A DNA stretch of 64,000 nucleotides from Cyanobacteria bacterium SIG31 (GTDB taxonomy: Bacteria > Cyanobacteriota > Vampirovibrionia > Gastranaerophilales > Gastranaerophilaceae). Position numbers and translations under genes: made by a program. The stretch spans positions 1 to 64,000 of the forward strand of contig SUTX01000003.1 in NCBI GenBank assembly GCA_015152465.1, in the 5' to 3' direction. The notes beneath the pieces are model-generated. The model saw nothing but the letters and a program-made list of their open reading frames with translations. It searched no databases and was not told the DNA's origin. Positions 26,873-36,377 of the stretch are shown here, piece by piece (within the stretch, counting starts at the first letter, position 1; each line of letters opens with the position of its first letter).

Positions 26873-28198
26873 TTAAACCGTAAGAAAAATTTCTAAAACT
26901 TCCAATGATCGTTTTGCTAAAAGCTCATTTTTAAGTTTTTTATTCTTACGTTCTTTTTTAGGTAATTCAACAGGAGGCACTAAAGCCCAATTTGAATTAA
27001 TAGGTTGAAAACTAAACTTTGAATCTTCAAGATGTCTTTCATCAGAAATATATCTTGTAAGAGCACCTAAAATACATTCTTCTGGTAATATTATCAGCTC
27101 TTCGCCTAAAATACGTTTAGCCATATTAATGCCTGCTAACATACCAGTAGCTATCGATTCAGTATATCCCTCTGTTCCAGTTAGCTGACCTGCAAAAAAC
27201 AAACCTTGTCTATCCCTTGCTTCCATTGTCGGATTAAGTATTTTGGGACTATTTATGAATGTATTACGGTGCATAACTCCATATCTAACAATGTTTACAT
27301 TTTCTAAGCCAGGAATCGATTGTAGAAGCTCTTTTTGAGCACCCCACTTAAGATTTGTTTGAAACCCAACAAGATTAAAAAGTGTTTTTGCTGAATTATC
27401 CTGTCTTAATTGAACTACAGCATAATTTTCAATACCTGTTCTCTTATCCACTAGCCCTACCGGTTTCATCGGCCCAAATCTGAGAGTATCTACCCCTCTT
27501 GAAGCCAAAACTTCTACTGGCAAGCAAGATTCAAAAAATCTCGATTTCTTATCGACTTCGTGCTGTTCAATTCTTGGAGCATTTATTAATATATTATAAA
27601 ATTTCTCATATTCTTCTTTATTCATTGGACAGTTAATATACGAAGCTTCACCTTTATCATATCTAGAAGCCCAAAACGCTTTTTCAAAATTTATAGAATC
27701 TACTTCAACAATAGGTGCAATTGCATCAAAAAAATGTAAATGTTCGCTTTGCGTGAAACTTTTTATACTTTCAGCCAAAGAATTACTCGTCAAAGGACCT
27801 GATGCTAAAATAACATTTCCATCTGGTATTTTTACTATTTCCTCTCTAATAAGCTCAATATTTGGATCTTCCTGAATTCGTTTTGTAACAGCTTTAGAAA
27901 AATCCTCTCTGGCAATAGCAAGAGCATTACCTGCAGGAACAGAGTTTTCAATAGCTATTCTAATCAATTCCCCGCCAAGCAACTCCATTTCCTTTTTAAG
28001 AAGCCCGCTCGCATTTGTTATATCAGAGGAACCCAAGCTATTTGAACAAACGAATTCAGCACAATCACCACCTACATGTGCTCCAGTTGTTTTTTCAGGA
28101 CGCATTTCATAAAGTTTAACTTTAATACCTCTTTTAGATAATTGCAAAGCAGCTTCGGAACCTGCAAGACCTGCACCAATTATGATAACTTCATTCAT
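26873..28198 (-). CDS. trmFO: Folate-dependent tRNA (uracil-54) methyltransferase TrmFO
   Basis: TrmFO is a flavoprotein that makes ribothymidine at tRNA position 54 using methylenetetrahydrofolate. The N-terminal FAD-binding motif is IIIGAGLAGSEAALQL. Family motifs include YEMRPEKTTGAH, FVCSNSLGSSD and GVMHRNTFINSPK. The start is the ATG at 28198 (MNEVIIIGAG), placed one base after the stop of the upstream GGDEF gene; a longer frame from 28267 lies inside that gene and adds unrelated residues. At about 441 residues it has normal length. It relies on the folate pathway to which folP contributes. Confidence 0.95.
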   Translation of the reverse strand: MNEVIIIGAGLAGSEAALQLSKRGIKVKLYEMRPEKTTGAHVGGDCAEFVCSNSLGSSDITNASGLLKKEMELLGGELIRIAIENSVPAGNALAIAREDFSKAVTKRIQEDPNIELIREEIVKIPDGNVILASGPLTSNSLAESIKSFTQSEHLHFFDAIAPIVEVDSINFEKAFWASRYDKGEASYINCPMNKEEYEKFYNILINAPRIEQHEVDKKSRFFESCLPVEVLASRGVDTLRFGPMKPVGLVDKRTGIENYAVVQLRQDNSAKTLFNLVGFQTNLKWGAQKELLQSIPGLENVNIVRYGVMHRNTFINSPKILNPTMEARDRQGLFFAGQLTGTEGYTESIATGMLAGINMAKRILGEELIILPEECILGALTRYISDERHLEDSKFSFQPINSNWALVPPVELPKKERKNKKLKNELLAKRSLEVLEIFLTV

Positions 28199-28199
28199 T

Positions 28200-30014
28200 C
28201 TATACTTTCCCAACTTGATTTCTACCGTGTTCTTTAGCGTAATAAAGTCCTTTGTCTGCAAACTCAATCAACTCTTGAGCTGTTTCAGCATTATCAGGGA
28301 AAGTCGCAACACCAACACTTATTGTTACATTACCAGTTTCTGTAGCATTAAGCTGAAACGCTCTTTCTGCAACAGCTTTATTAATACGATTAGCATTAAA
28401 TAAAGCTTCTTCTGCCGTTGTATTAGGAAGAATTATGCTCATTTCTTCGCCACCATATCTACATACAAAATCTGTTGTACGAGAATTTTTCTTCAATGTT
28501 TGGGCAACTTGTTTTAATACAGCATCACCAGCTTGGTGTCCATATGTATCATTAAACTTTTTGAAATAGTCAATATCAACTATTATTAATGAGAACGGCT
28601 GACCATAACGCTTTGAGATTTCTATTTGATTCTTTAATGTTTCTTGAAAATATCTATGATTATATAATTCTGTTAAACCATCTACTGTAGCTAATTTATA
28701 TTGATATTCAAAATCTCTTGATTTGATTAAATATTTCGCCAAGAATGATAACGAGAATGCTACTACCATTGAAATCACTGGCAATACTACTGGAATCCAT
28801 AGATTAAATATTTCCATTACATAATAAGATACAAATAAATATGCTATACCAAATAAAAGCGTTGAAAGTAAAGCAAAAACTGTAGAAGTAGATAGCATTA
28901 CAATTGCTCCAATCAAAGCAACTACAAGAGCTATTATAAGCATATTAACAAACATATCAGATTGCTTAATAAAATTATTGTCTAACATATTATTAACAAA
29001 TGTTGCGTGCACCTCAACTCCGGGATAAACACTATCTTGCACAGGAACACTTTTTGTATCGTGTAATGACATTGCAGTTGTACCAATTATTACAATTTTA
29101 TCTTTAAAGTTATAAGCATTAGCTGATTTTGACATCTCATTTAACACTCTATAAATAGGATAAACAGTATGTGTACCACTTACGCCATACCAATTTAAAA
29201 TAACATCACCCTCTTCTGTTAAAGGCAACTGCGTATCTGAAACAGATAACACACCGGCTTTATTAATAACAAAATTCTTAACATCGTATCCTGCAAGATA
29301 ATTAGCTGATGCTCCAAATGTTAAACTTGGGTAATACTTTCCTTTATATTCCATTATTGGAGCCACTTTACGAATAATACCATCACTATTTCTCACTACA
29401 TTAGCTGAACCAACATGAACATTACCATTAAGGAGTTCTGACAAAATAGCTCTGCAATTTTTAAACCCGTACTTTTTACCTATGTTTATATTTGATTTGT
29501 TGTCCAAATTCAATTCAATTCTTTCCGGCAAATCAACAGCTTGTCTTACTTCTTCAGGCTGATCATCAAAAGTTATAGCAGTATACACATTGTCATACTT
29601 ATTCATAGATTCAACAAGAGCTTTATCAGAAGTTAATGCTGAACGCACAGATTTTATAAACATAAAATCGAAAATTATAGCTTTAGGTTTGTCCTTTTCT
29701 AAGTGATCTATTAAATCTGCATAAACATTTCTTGGTATAGGCCATTCACCATACTTATCCCACAACATTTCTAAACTGGCATCATCAATTGCCAAAACAA
29801 TAATATCTTTATTAGCTACTGGTTGTTTGTGAGCTACTCGAATAGTCTGCCTGTAGTCAAAACTTCTATTCTCAGCAACCTCAAAAAAGGATGTTATCAC
29901 ATTATTTAATGTTTTATTGTTGTGCAATAATACATAGCCTATAAGCAATGTCGCTAAAACCAAAAGCAAATACGTTGCATAAGTAAACCATTTCGCTTTT
30001 ATAATATTTTTCAC
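28200..30014 (-). CDS. CHASE2-GGDEF diguanylate cyclase
   Basis: A 604-residue membrane sensor. An N-terminal membrane helix (about 10-30) leads to an extracytoplasmic CHASE2 domain (about 35-330, with DIIVLAIDDASLEML and PRNVYADLIDHL). Three membrane helices follow (about 345-425), then a cytoplasmic GGDEF domain (about 440-600) with DGLTELYNHRYF and active-site RYGGEEMSIILP. The RxxD inhibitory site (RTTD) is intact, so the enzyme is probably active and product-inhibited. It likely makes c-di-GMP in response to an external signal. trmFO follows immediately in the same transcript. Confidence 0.93.
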   Translation of the reverse strand: MKNIIKAKWFTYATYLLLVLATLLIGYVLLHNNKTLNNVITSFFEVAENRSFDYRQTIRVAHKQPVANKDIIVLAIDDASLEMLWDKYGEWPIPRNVYADLIDHLEKDKPKAIIFDFMFIKSVRSALTSDKALVESMNKYDNVYTAITFDDQPEEVRQAVDLPERIELNLDNKSNINIGKKYGFKNCRAILSELLNGNVHVGSANVVRNSDGIIRKVAPIMEYKGKYYPSLTFGASANYLAGYDVKNFVINKAGVLSVSDTQLPLTEEGDVILNWYGVSGTHTVYPIYRVLNEMSKSANAYNFKDKIVIIGTTAMSLHDTKSVPVQDSVYPGVEVHATFVNNMLDNNFIKQSDMFVNMLIIALVVALIGAIVMLSTSTVFALLSTLLFGIAYLFVSYYVMEIFNLWIPVVLPVISMVVAFSLSFLAKYLIKSRDFEYQYKLATVDGLTELYNHRYFQETLKNQIEISKRYGQPFSLIIVDIDYFKKFNDTYGHQAGDAVLKQVAQTLKKNSRTTDFVCRYGGEEMSIILPNTTAEEALFNANRINKAVAERAFQLNATETGNVTISVGVATFPDNAETAQELIEFADKGLYYAKEHGRNQVGKV

Positions 30015-30031
30015 AATAAACCTCCCACTTA

Positions 30032-30201
30032 CTATATTCCGGACGTCGTATAATTAACCTTCCTTGAATTTGACAACAAAAAATTACTCATAGGAGTTTT
30101 TTGTTCAATAATAGCATTATTTAACTCCAATAATTCTGTTGAACGAAATAAATCTGTAGGATTCAACAAATACTTTAACAAACATTCTTCGTGTAAATTC
30201 A
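30032..30201 (-). CDS. Small hypothetical protein (56 aa)
   Basis: A short frame beginning MNLHEECLLKYLLNPTDLF with an AAGAGGA ribosome site about 10 bases upstream of the ATG at 30201. It is 17 bp upstream of the CHASE2-GGDEF gene on the same strand. No known domain. The amphipathic N-terminal half looks protein-like, but conservation is the only way to settle whether it is real. A longer frame from 30244 is less likely. Confidence 0.4.
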
Positions 30202-30358
30202 TTTTTAGGATTCCTCTTAATGATATCGCTATTTTTAACGTCATATTTTGACATTTCTTTAAATGTAATTAAAAACGATAGTACAAATAGATGATTTTTA
30301 GGGTAAATATTAAATCTTACTCATAAAAAGCCGTAAAAAAAAATAAAAGAGGTGAAAA

Positions 30359-30700
30359 ATGTTCCACGGATTTTATCCAAGATATGATTTAGAAGCAAGA
30401 ATACAACATACAAAATTAGATAGCTGGGGAAGAGACTTTCCGTCCGCTAGAATGAATCGTGTTGAAGAAGTTGGAACAGCCGACTTTTCTTCTGTTATGT
30501 CAGGTTTAGTGGAAAATCTCAATACACAGATGGAAGCACCAGATAATCTTCTTAAAGATGCAATGATGGGGAACCAAAATGTAGATATACACGACGTTAT
30601 GACCGCTATGTCCAAAGCAGAATTAAGTGTATCTATCGCAACCACAGTTACTGGAAAAGTCATCCAAGCGTATGATAAAATTATGCAAATGCAGATTTAG
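30359..30700 (+). CDS. fliE: Flagellar hook-basal body protein FliE (second copy)
   Basis: A 113-residue protein with the FliE C-terminal core (VDIHDVMTAMSKAELSVSIA then TTVTGKVIQAYDKIMQMQI). It has normal family length and lies directly before fliF, the classic position. It differs widely from the FliE at 14130, sharing mainly the IHD-M-A-KA-LS core pattern. The ribosome site GAGGTGAAAA precedes the ATG. Confidence 0.9.
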   Translation: MFHGFYPRYDLEARIQHTKLDSWGRDFPSARMNRVEEVGTADFSSVMSGLVENLNTQMEAPDNLLKDAMMGNQNVDIHDVMTAMSKAELSVSIATTVTGKVIQAYDKIMQMQI

Positions 30701-30748
30701 ACTTCTCATAATCGCTAAATATGTGTATAATAATGTAGGGAAGGATAT

Positions 30749-32413
30749 ATGGATTTCAATAAAATATTAGAAAATAAAACTTTATTAGCTGCCATCATCG
30801 GTGGTACTGTTTTTCTGCTCGCATTATTCATTGTATGCGGGACAGTTGCTTCTACATCAAAAACTAACAACGAGCAAATAGATGTTTCAAACGAACCTTT
30901 AAAAGAAGATGTAGACTTACTTACAACTGATAATATGGGTAAAGCTCTTGAAATCCAAGCCCTTTTAGCAAAACACGGAATAGTTGTTTCCCGTTCTGTA
31001 GATGGTACAAAATCTGTACTAAAACTTAAAGCTAAAAATTGTTCAACTGCTGGCGGAAAGTGCACAACAGAAAAACGTGATATGGCAATTATGCTCATTG
31101 TAGAAAGTGGCTTATACGACCAAAATGTAGGTCTAGAAGTCTTTGACAAAGGTGATTTTACATCTACAAAAGAAGATAAAAGAATTCGTTTAGTCCGTGC
31201 AATGAACGGCGAGTTATCCCGTTTAATAAAAAGAATTGACGGTATAGAAAACGCATCAGTATTTATTTCTATACCAGAACAAACAATGTTCTCATCTATG
31301 CAAAAACCTGTTACAGCAACAGTTCAGTTAACAGTTGCCGTCGGACAAACATTAAATATGGGGACAATAAAAGCTGTTTCAAACCTTCTTTTAGGTAGTG
31401 TCTCTGGACTTACTTCTCAAAATATCTCTATTACAGATACAAACGGTCATGTATACAACAGTCTTGTAGATGCGCAATCAGAAATGCTACAAAGATTGCA
31501 AGAAAATGACAAATATATGCAAGAAAAGGTTCAAGCTCAATTAAACAGATTGATTGGACAAGGAAAATACGTTGCAACTGTAAGTACTTTCTTAAGACAA
31601 GCTCCTATAGAAAAATTCACAATTGAATATGATCCTACTAAGAAGACCGCTGTTAACGAACAAACATTTTCTGAAGGTTTGGGAGACCAAACTCAAGATG
31701 TTAATAAAAACACCAATGCTGTTAGCGTTTATCTACCAAACGGTTTGCCTGCAGGTAGTTCTGATTCTACGCAAAATAGAAACTACTCAAGAACAGCTAG
31801 AGAAACTCAATTTGGCGTAACAAAAACTCAAATTAACGAATATATGTCTCCAGGCGTATTGGAAGAGATCTCTATTGCTGTAACTCTTGAAAAAGATGCT
31901 CTTCCTGTCGAATTAACGTTGGAAGAATTAAAAGAACTTGTGGCGCACGCAGCTAGTCCAAAAGCAACTGCTGATAACGTAACTATAGCATTCGCAGAAT
32001 CTCTTGATCCGTTCATGGCTACTGATAAAAATGTCAAAGCCCCAATCAAAGCTGAACACGGCAATCCTTGGTGGCTCGCTATTGCTCTTCTCGCTTTCGG
32101 ATTATTCTTTGGACATAAAGCTTTAACTCAAAAAATAAACGCAGCAAAAGCTGCACAAGAAGACGAAATGAACCGTTTAAGAGCTCAAAATGAAGCTCAA
32201 GAGCAACAAATAAAAGATTTAAGTATGAATGCAGCAGATTTAATAGCTAAACAGTCACAATTACAACAAGGCCTATTAGAGCAACAAAATAGGCCTGCAC
32301 TAAGAGCTAGTGGAGCTGATATTCGTGATGCATTAAGGGACTTAAAACGTGAAATCGACGGCGTTGACGAATCAGAAGCTGGAGAAAGAATCCGTAGCTG
32401 GATTGAACAATAA
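30749..32413 (+). CDS. fliF: Flagellar MS-ring protein FliF
   Basis: FliF builds the inner-membrane MS ring around the export gate. The 554-residue protein has an N-terminal membrane helix (about 12-33), the YscJ-like ring-building domain (about 50-230, including RLVRAMNGELSRLIKRIDGI and ISITDTNG), a variable periplasmic region, a second membrane helix (about 432-450), and a cytoplasmic tail. The tail ends GERIRSWIEQ, resembling the short helix that binds FliG in other bacteria. The ribosome site is AAGGA. Confidence 0.94.
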   Translation: MDFNKILENKTLLAAIIGGTVFLLALFIVCGTVASTSKTNNEQIDVSNEPLKEDVDLLTTDNMGKALEIQALLAKHGIVVSRSVDGTKSVLKLKAKNCSTAGGKCTTEKRDMAIMLIVESGLYDQNVGLEVFDKGDFTSTKEDKRIRLVRAMNGELSRLIKRIDGIENASVFISIPEQTMFSSMQKPVTATVQLTVAVGQTLNMGTIKAVSNLLLGSVSGLTSQNISITDTNGHVYNSLVDAQSEMLQRLQENDKYMQEKVQAQLNRLIGQGKYVATVSTFLRQAPIEKFTIEYDPTKKTAVNEQTFSEGLGDQTQDVNKNTNAVSVYLPNGLPAGSSDSTQNRNYSRTARETQFGVTKTQINEYMSPGVLEEISIAVTLEKDALPVELTLEELKELVAHAASPKATADNVTIAFAESLDPFMATDKNVKAPIKAEHGNPWWLAIALLAFGLFFGHKALTQKINAAKAAQEDEMNRLRAQNEAQEQQIKDLSMNAADLIAKQSQLQQGLLEQQNRPALRASGADIRDALRDLKREIDGVDESEAGERIRSWIEQ

Positions 32414-32455
32414 GCAAATATTTTAATCTAAATTTAAATATACTGGGTGAGGAAA

Positions 32456-33511
32456 ATGGCAATAGAAGGGTTTGATTACAAAGGTTTCGCAGAATCCATG
32501 GCTGAGCAAGCTAAGGAGCTTGTACCTGCAGACTTAAAAGACCACGAAAAAGAATATATCGTAAAAACTCTAGGCAACTTTACAATGCTTGCCGGAGAAG
32601 CATTATATAATGATACTCAATTGAATTTAAATGCAGACCAAGCAGTCTTTATAACTCAAATAATTGCAGAATGGTCTTTCCACAAATCTATTGACCTTAT
32701 CCATTCCGGAATTTTACCTCAATATTGGGATGGTATTATGCAAAAAATAGCATTTACTATCTTTGAAGTTGCAAAACAGGCTATAATAAGAAAAATACCT
32801 CAAGATCAATTACTTCAAGCCGTTGAACATCATGTCGTAAAAGTCTATAAACAAAGTATTGAAGAGTTAGAAGAAAAAGGGGTTATTGACGAAGAAGTGA
32901 AAAACCGTGCGACAAGTCAATCAAATATTGATGCAATGGCACAACAAGCACAAGCCCAAGCTCAAGCTGAAGCTGCAAAACGAAAACAAGAAATGGCAGA
33001 AGATTCTATGCGAAAAGCTGATGAAGCTCAAGCAAAAGAAGATAATAGAAGAGCACAAGAAGAAACGGCAAGAACCATTTCAGCAGCTGCACCTAATGCT
33101 ATCAGTAACAAGCAAATGAAACTTATGTCACTTGCTCTAGTTCTTAAGGTTCTTTCTCAAGATAAGGTTACAACAATATTAAACAAGTTTAATTCTAATG
33201 ATTCATTAACCATTTCCCAGTATATGAATATGGCTAATTTAGAGTCACAGCTTGATAGCGACCTCGTTGCAGATTGTCTTAAAGAAATGAAATCTTTTCT
33301 ACCTATCAAGAAAAAACTTACTAAAGAAAATGTGGTACTTGATTTAATCAACATTTACAAAACAAACCCTCGTGAAAAAATTGAAAAAGTATTAAAACAA
33401 GAACGCCCTTTGGTAAAAAGATTTGTTTCTCAAGCTTATGATGGAGAATATGGCGAATTACCACTTAAGGTAGCAGGAATTGTAACTGAATATATAGAAG
33501 AAAATTTATAA
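32456..33511 (+). CDS. Flagellar switch-position protein, candidate divergent FliG
   Basis: This 351-residue protein sits exactly where fliG normally lies, between fliF and fliH. The N-terminal 150 residues are helical and unfamiliar. A long Ala/Gln/Lys/Glu-rich stretch (about 165-210) looks like a coiled-coil linker. The C-terminal third (LALVLKVLSQDKVTTILNKF onward) has a FliG-N-like rhythm (leucine helices followed by a DxV-x-IL motif). I see no clear charged torque helix of a normal FliG C-terminal domain. FliG function is inferred mostly from position. The start is ATG 32456 after GTGAGGAAA. Confidence 0.6.
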   Translation: MAIEGFDYKGFAESMAEQAKELVPADLKDHEKEYIVKTLGNFTMLAGEALYNDTQLNLNADQAVFITQIIAEWSFHKSIDLIHSGILPQYWDGIMQKIAFTIFEVAKQAIIRKIPQDQLLQAVEHHVVKVYKQSIEELEEKGVIDEEVKNRATSQSNIDAMAQQAQAQAQAEAAKRKQEMAEDSMRKADEAQAKEDNRRAQEETARTISAAAPNAISNKQMKLMSLALVLKVLSQDKVTTILNKFNSNDSLTISQYMNMANLESQLDSDLVADCLKEMKSFLPIKKKLTKENVVLDLINIYKTNPREKIEKVLKQERPLVKRFVSQAYDGEYGELPLKVAGIVTEYIEENL

Positions 33512-33519
33512 AATAAATT

Positions 33520-34272
33520 ATGATAATAAAAAAACATAAACAAAAACGCAACGTAGATATTTCATTAAAAGAGTCGTTAATTCAGGACGATTCAGATAGT
33601 GTTGTAATAAATAAAGAAGAAAATATTCCTGCACGAGCCGAAGAAAAAGAGCAAGTAAAAGAAGCTGAAATCGATTTATTTGACATAGAAAATATTGACT
33701 TTACTCAAAGGCAAGAGCGTCGTAGAGGTTCTAGACGAAGAGGTTACAGGAGAATTGACGACCGAAATCTTGTCTCACGAGCACAAGAAGAATCTGAAAA
33801 CATTAAAAAATCGGCCTTTGAAGAAGGATATAGATTAGGTCTTGAAAAATCTGCAGCAGATTTAGAAAAATTCAGAAATGAATTTGCAAACTTTATGAAT
33901 GCAAAAAAAGATGTTTTTGAATTCGTCGCTCCTGACATATTAGAAATAAGTGTTAATATTGCAAAAACAATAATAAAAAAAGAATTAGAAAGTGATCCAC
34001 AAATCATAATTAATACTATTATTGATGTACTACGTTCAATATCAAAAAATGAACCTAAAATTAACATTAAAGTACAACCACAAGCGGTACAATTTATAAA
34101 AGATACTATACCAAATATAACATATCAGTACGGAATTGAATCCAAAATTAATATCATATCAGACCCTTCTATAGACGAAGGCGGATGCGTATTTCAAACC
34201 AGCAATGGTATCGTAGATGCTTCAATTGACACCCAATTGGAAATCATTAAAAAAGCTTTAGAGGGAATGTAA
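33520..34272 (+). CDS. fliH: Flagellar assembly protein FliH
   Basis: FliH is the stator-like partner of the FliI ATPase in flagellar export. The 250-residue protein has an acidic N-terminus, a very basic patch around residues 68-77 (RRRGSRRRGYRR), then the conserved coiled-coil and C-terminal domain (about 88-250). This includes EEGYRLGLEK, LEISVNIAKTIIKKEL and the terminal DEGGCVFQTSNGIVDASIDT. The start follows the previous stop by 8 bp and overlaps no clear Shine-Dalgarno, suggesting translational coupling. Confidence 0.88.
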   Translation: MIIKKHKQKRNVDISLKESLIQDDSDSVVINKEENIPARAEEKEQVKEAEIDLFDIENIDFTQRQERRRGSRRRGYRRIDDRNLVSRAQEESENIKKSAFEEGYRLGLEKSAADLEKFRNEFANFMNAKKDVFEFVAPDILEISVNIAKTIIKKELESDPQIIINTIIDVLRSISKNEPKINIKVQPQAVQFIKDTIPNITYQYGIESKINIISDPSIDEGGCVFQTSNGIVDASIDTQLEIIKKALEGM

Positions 34273-34278
34273 TAAATA

Positions 34279-36366
34279 ATGGCGGCAGAAGGACAAAACA
34301 AACCGATATCAGAAATATTTTTAGCGCTATTTATAATGGCGTTAATATTAATTTTGATTATTGAAATGCCAAACTGGGTTATCAACTTTTCAATAAGCTT
34401 AAATATAACTCTTGGTATTGTTTTACTAATGATATCATTGTATGTCCAAAAGCCATTGGAATTAGCTGCATTCCCGTCAATCATTTTAATCGGTACAATG
34501 TTCAGATTAGTACTTTCCATCGCTTCAACAAGATTAATCCTTGCCAAAGGTGATGCCGGTGAAGTTATTCATGCTTTTGGTACATTTGTTACCGGTGGTA
34601 ACATGATTGTTGGAGGAGTTATCTTCCTTATTATCACTGTTGTACAGTTCATGGTTATTACCAAAGGTGCTGAACGTATTGCTGAAGTTGCTGCTCGTTT
34701 TGCATTAGACGCAATGCCAGGTAAGCAAATGACTATCGACGCCGACTTTAACGCAGGTTTAATCTCTCCAGAAGAAGCAGTTAAAAAGCGTGAAGACTTA
34801 CAAAGAGAATCAAGCTTATTCGGTTCAATGGACGGTTCCATGAAGTTCGTAAAAGGTGATACCATTGCGGGTATTATCATTGTACTTATCAATATTATTG
34901 GTGGGTTATGTATTGGTTGCCTTATGAACCAAATGCCAATAGCAGATGCCGTTAACAAGTATACGGTCTTAACAATCGGTGACGGCTTAGCGTCACAATT
35001 ACCATCACTACTTATGTCTGTTGCTGCCGGCATCGTTATGACTCGTGCTTCTGCAGGAAACAACTCTTTAGGCGGAGACTTGACTAACCAAATAATGTCA
35101 AAACCTTATTCTTTATTCTTCGCAGCATTATTCTTAGGGCTAATTACAGTAACTTGTCCTATTACAGGTTTACCATTCCTACCATTTCTAATATTTACAA
35201 TTGTCCTTGCAATTGCAGGTTTCTCAGTTCTTGTTAATGCAGATGTACAATCTCAGTTAGGACAACTAGAAAGCGTTCGTCAAAACATGCAAGATCTAGT
35301 TAATCCTAACAAAATGTATGAAAGACTTGGTGTTGACGTATTAAGTCTACAGGTTGGTGCAGGCTTGCTCGTAATTGCAGACCCTGACCAAGAAGGACAA
35401 TTACTTGCCAAAATTGCAGCGCTTCGTCAAAGAACAACTGACGAATTAGGATATATTTTACCAAATATTCGTATCATGGACTCTTCTGCATTAGAAGCAA
35501 ATGAATATGTAATCTCAATACGCAATAACGTTGTTGCTTCTGGTTATGTTTATCCAGGCAAATACATGGTAATTGCAGATCAATGGGATTCTGTCAAGAA
35601 AACAATTCCTGAAGATGCTATAGTTGGTGTTGACCCGACTTATCAAACTCAAGCATATTGGATTTCTCAAGAAGATGCTAAAGCGACTAAAAACGTTACT
35701 GCAGTTGATGCCACAGATGTTCTTGTCACCCACTTGCAAGAATGCGTAAGAAAACACGTTGATGAAGTAATGACAAAAACTGATGTATTAAAACTTATGG
35801 AGCTTGTCCGTTCTCAAGACCCAACTCTTGTTAACGACTTGGTTCCTGCAATTATTTCTACTTCAGATTTAAGAAAAATATTTGTTAACCTAATTAGAGA
35901 AAAAGTCTCAATTAAAGACATAATCTTTGTCTTTGAAAGATTATGCGACTACGCAAGATTTTCTAAAGAGCCTGATATATTATCCGAACGCTTAAGAGCA
36001 GCATTAGGTCGTCAGATTTGTCTTGGAAACGTAGATAGAGATAAAGTTTTATATGCACTGACACTTTCTCCAGAATGGGAAAAAACTCTTGATGATAGTT
36101 GCCAAAGAACAGAACTTGGAACAATGTTTTTATTAAATCCAATGCAGGTTCAAGATTTGATTGAATCAACTGCTATGACATTAATGAGAGCCCACCAAGC
36201 AATAGGTATGCAACCTGTGATTTTATGCTCTCCTAGAATAAGACTTCCTTTGTATCAACTTTTAGAACGCCATATCCCAACAATTGTCGTTATTTCATAT
36301 TCTGAACTAATAACAGATATTAAGGTTGAAGCCGTTGATACAGTTGGTGAAAGCGCAGGTTACTAA
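34279..36366 (+). CDS. flhA: Flagellar export gate protein FlhA
   Basis: FlhA forms the nonameric export gate inside the MS ring. The 695 residues are typical. An N-terminal membrane half (about 15-330, eight helices) contains the FHIPEP-family signature (AERIAEVAARFALDAMPGKQ and DADFNAGLI). The cytoplasmic docking domain (about 350-690) follows. No fliI lies between fliH and flhA, and flhB is not in the window. The gene begins 6 bp after fliH. Confidence 0.96.
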   Translation: MAAEGQNKPISEIFLALFIMALILILIIEMPNWVINFSISLNITLGIVLLMISLYVQKPLELAAFPSIILIGTMFRLVLSIASTRLILAKGDAGEVIHAFGTFVTGGNMIVGGVIFLIITVVQFMVITKGAERIAEVAARFALDAMPGKQMTIDADFNAGLISPEEAVKKREDLQRESSLFGSMDGSMKFVKGDTIAGIIIVLINIIGGLCIGCLMNQMPIADAVNKYTVLTIGDGLASQLPSLLMSVAAGIVMTRASAGNNSLGGDLTNQIMSKPYSLFFAALFLGLITVTCPITGLPFLPFLIFTIVLAIAGFSVLVNADVQSQLGQLESVRQNMQDLVNPNKMYERLGVDVLSLQVGAGLLVIADPDQEGQLLAKIAALRQRTTDELGYILPNIRIMDSSALEANEYVISIRNNVVASGYVYPGKYMVIADQWDSVKKTIPEDAIVGVDPTYQTQAYWISQEDAKATKNVTAVDATDVLVTHLQECVRKHVDEVMTKTDVLKLMELVRSQDPTLVNDLVPAIISTSDLRKIFVNLIREKVSIKDIIFVFERLCDYARFSKEPDILSERLRAALGRQICLGNVDRDKVLYALTLSPEWEKTLDDSCQRTELGTMFLLNPMQVQDLIESTAMTLMRAHQAIGMQPVILCSPRIRLPLYQLLERHIPTIVVISYSELITDIKVEAVDTVGESAGY

Positions 36367-36377
36367 GGATTAATTTT

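Noticed and set aside
28199..28267. Longer TrmFO start
   Set aside because: The extra 23 residues lie inside the upstream GGDEF gene and are not typical of the family.
30359..36366. Virulence-type non-flagellar type III secretion system
   Set aside because: FliE, FliF and FlhA match flagellar forms, and flgB/flgC rod genes are also present in the window; no needle or secretin gene is seen.
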